A model generated the notes under the pieces. The model did no database searches. It was not told where the DNA came from and worked only from the letters and a program-made list of their open reading frames with translations. DNA of 64,000 bases from an uncultured Chitinophaga sp. Its GTDB lineage: Bacteria > Bacteroidota > Bacteroidia > Chitinophagales > Chitinophagaceae. This document shows, one piece after another, positions 59,162 to 64,000 of the stretch (position 1 is its first letter; each line of letters opens with the position of its first letter). The stretch is from positions 124,001 to 188,000 of the forward strand of contig NZ_CALEJS010000041.1 in NCBI RefSeq assembly GCF_937898475.1, read 5' to 3'. Made by a program: the position numbers and the translations under genes.

Positions 59162-59572
59162 TCAGATGCGGAAATTACAGTGCAGGAGGAAAACAGGAAC
59201 ATCGTCCGTACCCGGTGGTGCGGCCGCTACGGGAAATTCGGTAGCCAGGGATACCGCTTTTATGTCCGGCAGGGTATATGCCGTTGTGGGGGTGGTGACA
59301 GTGGGTATCAACAGGAACGGCTGAATATTTTCTGCTGCGCGCTGATCTTTCTTCAGTTTCAGCTCTTTATACTCATCTTCGCAGCATTTCTTTTTGCCGA
59401 TGCTGGTTTCCTGGGAACCTTTCTTCATGCCGCAGAAGTCACACAGGTCCTTCTTTTCACTGCCCAGCTCCCATTTCACGAGCTTGCCCATGCAATAATG
59501 CAATTGCACGTTGGCGCCCATGGCGGTGCCGAGGTAGATGAAGGTTAATATGACGGCGATGAAGCGTTTCAT
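59162..59572 (-). CDS. HYC_CC_PP family small protein
   Basis: 136 residues with a signal peptide (MKRFIAVILTFIYLGTAMGA). Matches the Bacteroidota family named for its motifs: QLHYCMGKL (HYC, residues 25-27), KKCCEDEY (CC), and PPGTDDVPVFLLHC (PP). Additional CDFC. These cysteine motifs and the position in a copper operon suggest a periplasmic metal-binding or chaperone role; no activity is proven. It starts 58 bp after the HMA gene's stop. Confidence 0.87.
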   Translation of the reverse strand: MKRFIAVILTFIYLGTAMGANVQLHYCMGKLVKWELGSEKKDLCDFCGMKKGSQETSIGKKKCCEDEYKELKLKKDQRAAENIQPFLLIPTVTTPTTAYTLPDIKAVSLATEFPVAAAPPGTDDVPVFLLHCNFRI

Positions 59573-59629
59573 GAATAAGCAAAAATAGTGATTTTTGAAT
59601 GAAAGCAGGAAGACGAAAAAAGGAGCCCC

Positions 59630-59842
59630 TTAGACCCCTTCCGCCTTATACCCTGCCTTTTGCATGGCGGCAATAACATCTCCTTCAGCTACTGCTTTAT
59701 CTGTAGTCACTGTCAGCGTTCTCTCCGGGCTTTCCAGGTTCACTTCCCAGCCATCGCGCCCGGCTACTTCGTTCAGGAAAGGTGTAACAGTAGCTACACA
59801 GCCGGAACATTTGATATTTGTTTTGAACTTTAACGTTTTCAT
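59630..59842 (-). CDS. CopZ-like heavy-metal-associated (HMA) domain protein
   Basis: 70 residues, one HMA fold: KFKTNIKCSGCVATVTPFLNEV, with Cys12 and Cys15 as Cu(I)-binding pair, and ending AMQKAGYKAEGV. It is a small copper chaperone that likely hands Cu(I) to the regulator or CopA. It has its own promoter with the shared copper motif, 22 bp upstream of TAACTTTG. 83 bp separate its start from the stop of the ferredoxin-reductase-like gene. Confidence 0.92.
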   Translation of the reverse strand: MKTLKFKTNIKCSGCVATVTPFLNEVAGRDGWEVNLESPERTLTVTTDKAVAEGDVIAAMQKAGYKAEGV

Positions 59843-59865
59843 ACATCCTTGCTTTAATGTTGAGT

Positions 59866-59926
59866 CAAAGTTAGCGCGGAAGCGAGGCGAAGCGTTTACA
59901 TTTTAAGCGATACTTTTTACATAATT
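59866..59926 (-). promoter_or_regulatory. Copper-type promoter of the HMA gene (motif copy C)
   Basis: Minus strand: 31-bp motif at 59926-59896, then 22 bp, then TAACTTTG (59873-59866), an exact TAnnTTTG. The plus-strand copy starts ttacatttta and ends tttacataatt. 20 bp upstream of the -7 box there is no TTTG, so the motif may replace a -33 box. The motif's end overlaps the stop codon of the ferredoxin-reductase-like gene (59925-59927). Confidence 0.65.
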
Positions 59927-60986
59927 AATCATCCACCGCCACCGTCACCTCATTATCCAGCGGGAAACTCTGGCAGAGCAGTATATATCCCACCTGCAGT
60001 AACTCATCGCGCAGGGCGTAATTGGCTTTCATATGTACTTTACCACACAGCAGCTTACCCGCGCATCTGCCGCAGGTGCCGTTCTTACAGGAATAGAACA
60101 GGGGAATGCCTTCTTCCAGCGCTGTATCCAGAATACTTTTGCCTGGCATTACTTCCAGGAGGTTGCTGCGCTCAAAGAAATGCAGTAATACTTCATTGCT
60201 GGCATCCGGCAGTGGAACTTCCTGCACAGCGGCGGCGGGGTTGAAATACTCTTTGAGCAGCTGTTGCGCCGGTATCTCCAATGCACCTGCTACGGTTTCC
60301 GCCAGTGTGATCAGGCCTTCCGGACCGCAAACAAACCAGGCGGCCTTTTGCAGCTTCTCTCCCATCATGGCGCCGATCATCTCTTTCAGCAGCGGGCCAT
60401 TCAACCGTTCATTGATGTACCGGCGGCAGTCTGCTATCCGTTCACGGTCATGCCTGCTGAAAACATAGTGCACCTGCAAACGCTCCGGGAATTCCGCTTC
60501 CAGTAAATTCAGCTCATTAAAGAAGAGCGTATTTTCCTGCAGGCGGCTGGCATAAATTATATTCACCTTTACGGCTGAACGATACAGCAGCGATTTTGCG
60601 ATAGAGAACAATGGCGTCATACCACTGCCCCCACCTATCAGCAATACCTGTTCGTGTGCAAAACGGGCTACATCTGCGGTAAAGATGCCGAGGGGGCCTT
60701 CTATTTCCCATTCCTGTATTTCGTGGGCATGATCTGCCAGGTAATTGCTTACCAGGCCGCCTTCCAAACGCTTTACAGTAATAGCCGGCGCTTCACCGGT
60801 GTAGGGAGACGAGCACAAGGAATAAGCGCGTTGTTCCGTTTTTCCGTTGATGGTGATATAGACGTTCACGTATTGTCCGGGCAGATAATCAAAGGCTTGT
60901 CCATTGGTATCAAACTGTATGGTCACTGCATCTGCTGCCGGGTATATTATCTTCCTGGTTTTCCAGGTATATCGTTGCATTATCAT
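59925..60986 (-). CDS. Ferredoxin-NADP reductase-like protein with C-terminal [2Fe-2S] domain (PaaE-type)
   Basis: 353 residues. FAD domain: PGQYVNVYITINGKTEQRAYSLCSSP (key RAYSLCSSP); NAD(P) domain: HEQVLLIGGGSGMTPLFSIAKSLL and VCGPEGLI; the [2Fe-2S] part has FYSCKNGTCGRC and LLCQSFPL, with Cys300, Cys305, Cys308 and Cys338. These proteins move electrons from NAD(P)H to a partner. Its place between copA and the HMA gene is unusual. It may reduce Cu(II) to Cu(I) or feed a partner oxidoreductase; this is inference. The alternative start is ATG 60980. Confidence 0.9.
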   Translation of the reverse strand: MIMQRYTWKTRKIIYPAADAVTIQFDTNGQAFDYLPGQYVNVYITINGKTEQRAYSLCSSPYTGEAPAITVKRLEGGLVSNYLADHAHEIQEWEIEGPLGIFTADVARFAHEQVLLIGGGSGMTPLFSIAKSLLYRSAVKVNIIYASRLQENTLFFNELNLLEAEFPERLQVHYVFSRHDRERIADCRRYINERLNGPLLKEMIGAMMGEKLQKAAWFVCGPEGLITLAETVAGALEIPAQQLLKEYFNPAAAVQEVPLPDASNEVLLHFFERSNLLEVMPGKSILDTALEEGIPLFYSCKNGTCGRCAGKLLCGKVHMKANYALRDELLQVGYILLCQSFPLDNEVTVAVDD

Positions 60987-60994
60987 GTTACGTT

Positions 60995-63223
60995 CTAAAA
61001 TTTGGACAGCTTCAGGCGCAGGCTGTTGCTCACAACGGATACGGAGCTGAGCGCCATCGCCGCCCCTGCTATCATGGGGTCTAATAAGAACCCGTTAAAA
61101 GGATAGAGTATGCCCGCTGCCAGCGGTATCCCTACCAGGTTATAAATAAATGCCCAGAACAGGTTCTGCCGTACGGTACGTACGGTGCGGCGGGACAGTT
61201 TCAACACCTGCGGTATGCTGTTCAGGTCTGACGTAATGAGCGTGATCTTCGCCACATCCATGGCAATATCCGATCCTTTGCCCATGGCGATGCTCACATC
61301 TGCCTGCGCCAATGCATGGCTGTCATTAATACCATCCCCTACCATGGCCACTACCCTGCCCTGCTGCTGCAGCTCTTTTACAAAAGCGGCCTTATCTGCA
61401 GGCATCACCCCCGCCTTATAGTGCTGTATACCGGTTTCGCGGGCTACTGCGGCTGCTGTCTGGGCCTGATCGCCCGTCAGCATATAAACGGCGATACCAC
61501 GTTGCTGCAGGGTGGCAATCGCCTGTTGGGAAGTCGCCTTGATCTTATCCGCAATGGCGATGATGCCCGTCACTTTTCCGTTGGCCGCAAAGGCGATCAC
61601 CGTTTTTGCGGCATCCTGCCATTCCGCAGCTTTAGCGGCGATGGCGGCATCGGGCTGTATGCCGTGCTCTTCCAGGAGGCGGCTGTTACCCACCAGGAAC
61701 TGCTGTCCGTTATACTGCGCCTTTATACCGCGCCCGCTGAGGTTGTCGATGCGATTAACATCTGCCACCTGTACGCCTTCGCTTTGTAAGTGCTGTACCA
61801 CGGCGATGGCCAGCGGATGTTGCGATTGCATCTCCATCGCCAGCAGTACCGGTTTGCCATCATCCGAAGAAAAGTATATATCGGTAACAGCGGGTCTGCC
61901 TTCCGTAATGGTACCGGTTTTATCCAGAATGACCGCATTTACGCGGTGAGCCAGTTCCAGGCTTTCTGCGTCCCGGATCAACATATTATGCTCAGCGCCT
62001 TTGCCTACACCTACCATGATGGCGGTGGGCGTTGCGAGGCCCAGGGCACAGGGACATGCAATCACCAGTACGGTAACCGCAGCCAGCAGTGCGTGGGTAA
62101 AAGCATGCTGTCCGCCTGCGATCATCCAAACCGCAAAGGTAAGCAATGCAATACCAATCACCATGGGTACAAAGATACCGGCAATCTTATCCGCCAGTTT
62201 TTGTACGGGCGCCTTGCTACCCTGCGCTTCCTGGACCATTTTGATGATCTGCGCCAATACGGTGTCTCCGCCCACTTTCTGTGCACGGAACTGGAAACTG
62301 CCCTGCTGGTTAATGGCCCCTGCAAATACTTTTTCGCCGGCAGTTTTTTGCACCGGTACAGGTTCCCCGCTGATCATGCTCTCGTCTACATAAGACGATC
62401 CGGCTGTTACTTCACCGTCTACCGGAATCTTTGCGCCCGGTTTTACGAGGATAATATCATTCACTTTTACCTGTTCTGCAGGCACTTCCTGCTGCTGGCC
62501 ATCCGGCTGTACCAGCGTTACGGTCTGGGGCTGCAGGCCCATCAGCTTTTTAATAGCGGAAGAGGTGCTGGATTTGGCTCTTTCCTCCAGCAGTTTGCCC
62601 AGTGAGATAAAGGCAATGATCACTGCTGCGGCCTCAAAATATACATGCGCATGTAAACCGCGCTGATGCCAGTAGGCCGGATAGATGGTGTTGAATGTGC
62701 TGAACAGCCAGGCAATTCCGGTGCTCAGCGCCACCAGGGTATCCATACTGGCATCAGCGCGGAACCGGGCCTGTTTCCATGCATTGACAAAGAAAGAGCG
62801 GCCAAAATAGAAGACTACCGGGGTAGACAGCGCCATCATGATCCAGTTGGCATAAGGTATATTCATGAAGAACATGCCGATGATCACCACCGGCAATGTA
62901 AGCACGGAAGACCAGATGGTTCGCTGCTTCAGCGCCTCGTATGCTTTACGTTGAGCCGTTTCCTTTACTTCCTGCCGGTTCTCTGTATCTAAGACCAGGT
63001 CGTACCCGATAGCGCGTACGGCGTTTTGTAATGACTGCGGTGTGGCGATGCCCGGATCATAAGTTACCCAGGCGCTCTGGTTGGCGAAATTTACGCCTGC
63101 ATCCTGTACACCTTCGGCAGCTTTCAGCATGGACTCCACGCTTACGGCGCAAGCGGCACAAGTCATTTCCAGTACCGGGAAGGTGTCTTTCTTCAATTTA
63201 TCCTTTATCATCGTTGTTGCCAT
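60995..63223 (-). CDS. copA: Copper-translocating P-type ATPase
   Basis: 742-residue P1B-type ATPase that exports Cu(I)/Ag(I) from the cytoplasm. One N-terminal HMA domain: MTCAACAVSVESML, Cys22/Cys25. Eight TM segments with CPCALGLATPTAIMVGVG (Cys about 390/392, transport site). Catalytic core: ILDKTGTITEG (Asp about 432, phosphorylation), SMISGEPVPVQK, HPLAIAVV, and MVGDGINDSHALAQADV. The start ATG 63223 has a -7 box TAAATTTG 18 bp upstream and the copper motif (copy A) further out. The stop is 9 bp before the ferredoxin-reductase-like start. Confidence 0.96.
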   Translation of the reverse strand: MATTMIKDKLKKDTFPVLEMTCAACAVSVESMLKAAEGVQDAGVNFANQSAWVTYDPGIATPQSLQNAVRAIGYDLVLDTENRQEVKETAQRKAYEALKQRTIWSSVLTLPVVIIGMFFMNIPYANWIMMALSTPVVFYFGRSFFVNAWKQARFRADASMDTLVALSTGIAWLFSTFNTIYPAYWHQRGLHAHVYFEAAAVIIAFISLGKLLEERAKSSTSSAIKKLMGLQPQTVTLVQPDGQQQEVPAEQVKVNDIILVKPGAKIPVDGEVTAGSSYVDESMISGEPVPVQKTAGEKVFAGAINQQGSFQFRAQKVGGDTVLAQIIKMVQEAQGSKAPVQKLADKIAGIFVPMVIGIALLTFAVWMIAGGQHAFTHALLAAVTVLVIACPCALGLATPTAIMVGVGKGAEHNMLIRDAESLELAHRVNAVILDKTGTITEGRPAVTDIYFSSDDGKPVLLAMEMQSQHPLAIAVVQHLQSEGVQVADVNRIDNLSGRGIKAQYNGQQFLVGNSRLLEEHGIQPDAAIAAKAAEWQDAAKTVIAFAANGKVTGIIAIADKIKATSQQAIATLQQRGIAVYMLTGDQAQTAAAVARETGIQHYKAGVMPADKAAFVKELQQQGRVVAMVGDGINDSHALAQADVSIAMGKGSDIAMDVAKITLITSDLNSIPQVLKLSRRTVRTVRQNLFWAFIYNLVGIPLAAGILYPFNGFLLDPMIAGAAMALSSVSVVSNSLRLKLSKF

Positions 63224-63240
63224 AGCTCATCTGTTTTATG

Positions 63241-63301
63241 CAAATTTACCCCGGATCACAAGGCTGGCGCTTATACAATAAAGGGAAAGATGTACATAAT
63301 T
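63241..63301 (-). promoter_or_regulatory. Copper-type promoter of copA (motif copy A)
   Basis: Minus strand: 31-bp motif at 63301-63271, 22 bp, TAAATTTG (63248-63241), an exact TAnnTTTG. The plus strand reads ttatacaataaagggaaag at the motif start. No TTTG -33 box at 19-21 bp upstream, as expected if an activator binds the motif. Confidence 0.7.
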
Positions 63302-63876
63302 TACCTGGGGGGATGCTGGCCTAATTGTTCCTTCTCTTTACGCAATTTGATGAAATAGGAAGGATTAAGACCCGTTTGCGCCTTGAACTGGCGCGACAAA
63401 TGCGCTTCGCTGCTGAAGCCAAGCCGGAAAGCGATATCGGCCAGTGTGGCGGGTGTATAAACCAGCAGCTCTTTTACTTTTTCTACGCGGTAAGCAATGA
63501 TGTATTTTTCCAGTGTAGTGTTTTCTGCAGCGGAAAATGCCTGGCTCAATACTTCATAGGATCGGTGCAGCTGTTTAGCCGCATATTTTGAAAAGCGGAA
63601 GTTCTCCGGGAAATCGAATTCGCCGGAGTATACGGAGGCCACCAGGGCTTTGATCTTATCTACGAGTTGCTGTTGTTTATCTTCCAGCAGGCTGAATCCC
63701 AGTGCTTCCAGTTTTTCAGCGATTAACTGCATGTCTGGAGACTGGCTGGATGAGATGGTTGCCATCCCGAGGTCAATATGCAATACTTCCAATCCCAGTG
63801 CTTCCAGCGCCTGTTTTACGGCGGAGATACAGCGCTGGCAAACCATTCCCTTTATGTGAAGCGTATATTGCGGCAT
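63301..63876 (-). CDS. HMA-AraC metalloregulator
   Basis: 191 residues. Residues 1-70 are an HMA domain (YTLHIKGMVCQRCISAVKQAL, Cys13/Cys16). Residues about 90-190 are an AraC-type DNA-binding domain: KYIIAYRVEKVKELLVYTPATLADIAFRLGFSSEAHLSRQFKAQTG (key ADIAFRLGFSSEAHLSRQFK, second HTH). This fusion would sense Cu(I) directly and activate copper genes. ATG 63876 chosen (an upstream TTG adds three residues). It lies at the head of the copper island with copA immediately downstream, and its own promoter carries the shared motif. Confidence 0.9.
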   Translation of the reverse strand: MPQYTLHIKGMVCQRCISAVKQALEALGLEVLHIDLGMATISSSQSPDMQLIAEKLEALGFSLLEDKQQQLVDKIKALVASVYSGEFDFPENFRFSKYAAKQLHRSYEVLSQAFSAAENTTLEKYIIAYRVEKVKELLVYTPATLADIAFRLGFSSEAHLSRQFKAQTGLNPSYFIKLRKEKEQLGQHPPR

Positions 63877-63882
63877 AGGGGG

Positions 63883-63943
63883 CAAAGTTCGGTTGTTTTA
63901 GCGGGATGGGTGTTATATAATAAGGGGGAAGATTTATATAATT
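63883..63943 (-). promoter_or_regulatory. Copper-type promoter of the HMA-AraC gene (motif copy B)
   Basis: Minus strand: 31-bp motif at 63943-63913, 22 bp, GAACTTTG (63890-63883), one mismatch to TAnnTTTG. The plus strand reads ttatataataagggggaag at the motif start. Spacing to the -7-like box is identical to copies A and C. Autoregulation by the HMA-AraC protein is the simplest reading. Confidence 0.65.
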
Positions 63944-64000
63944 ATACGTTTAAAATCCGTGAGGATATGAGGTTGTTGATGTCTACTTCCAATGCCTGGG
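63942..64000 (-). CDS. Possible C-terminal end of a gene beyond the right edge
   Basis: The minus frame that ends in TAA at 63944-63942 reads QALEVDINNLISSRILNV, a plausible protein end. A plus-strand alternative beginning at ATG 63967 gives MRLLMSTSNAW. Nothing decides between them. Confidence 0.25.
   Translation of the reverse strand, partial: QALEVDINNLISSRILNV

Overview
The window looks like a chromosomal segment of a Chitinophaga-type member of the Bacteroidota. The evidence is the gene content (RhaI/fused RhaE-RhaW rhamnose pathway, HYC_CC_PP and DUF3347 proteins, CusCBA with tandem adaptors, PIF1-like helicase with an HTH tail), the near absence of Shine-Dalgarno sequences, and promoters of the Bacteroidota form TTTG-N19/21-TAnnTTTG. 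No rRNA, tRNA, phage, insertion sequence or CRISPR array was seen. All calls come from reading the sequence; no database search was run.

Layout. (1) 1-12076, minus strand: an exopolysaccharide/capsule operon that runs off the left edge: WbpM/CapD-like dehydratase, Wza-like export lipoprotein, Wzc-like tyrosine autokinase, nucleotide-sugar dehydrogenase, Wzx-like flippase, DegT aminotransferase, an unusual ATP-grasp/HAD fusion, a pyruvyl-transferase-family protein and a GT2. (2) 12770-23375: an L-rhamnose locus. A GntR regulator (+) faces a minus-strand operon rhaT, rhaEW, rhaI, FGGY kinase, lutA, lutB, lutC, rhaM; the lactate made from lactaldehyde would be oxidised by the LutABC enzyme of the same operon. 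(3) 23629-31915: LLM-family flavin oxidoreductase, PIF1-like helicase, AraC regulator, hybrid histidine kinase and a hypothetical membrane-anchored protein, with a broken DUF6520-like small gene beside it. (4) 32471-35042: xylA divergent from a LacI regulator, with a perfect 16-bp palindrome between them. (5) 35059-37898: secreted sulfatase divergent from a TauE/SafE exporter plus DUF1634 partner. (6) 37985-42748: TetR-controlled TolC/HlyD/DHA2 efflux operon with a readable promoter and three operator-like repeats. (7) 43249-47127: GT4, SDR and two GT9 genes. (8) 47202-51518: tryptophanase, a baeRF-like protein and an MscS channel. (9) 51607-63876: a copper/silver resistance island (HMA-AraC regulator, CopA, ferredoxin-reductase-like protein, CopZ-like HMA protein, HYC_CC_PP protein, CusA split into two in-frame halves, CusC, two CusB adaptors, DUF3347 lipoprotein).

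The most interesting signals are: a 31-bp motif placed exactly 22 bp upstream of the -7 element of three copper promoters, next to an AraC-type regulator that carries its own heavy-metal-binding domain; CusA interrupted by a single in-frame stop; a family of imperfect inverted repeats built from degenerate 7-8 bp words at gene borders, several of which supply the stop codon of the neighbouring gene; and a candidate roughly 90-nt small RNA ending in a strong minus-strand terminator beside the AraC gene.
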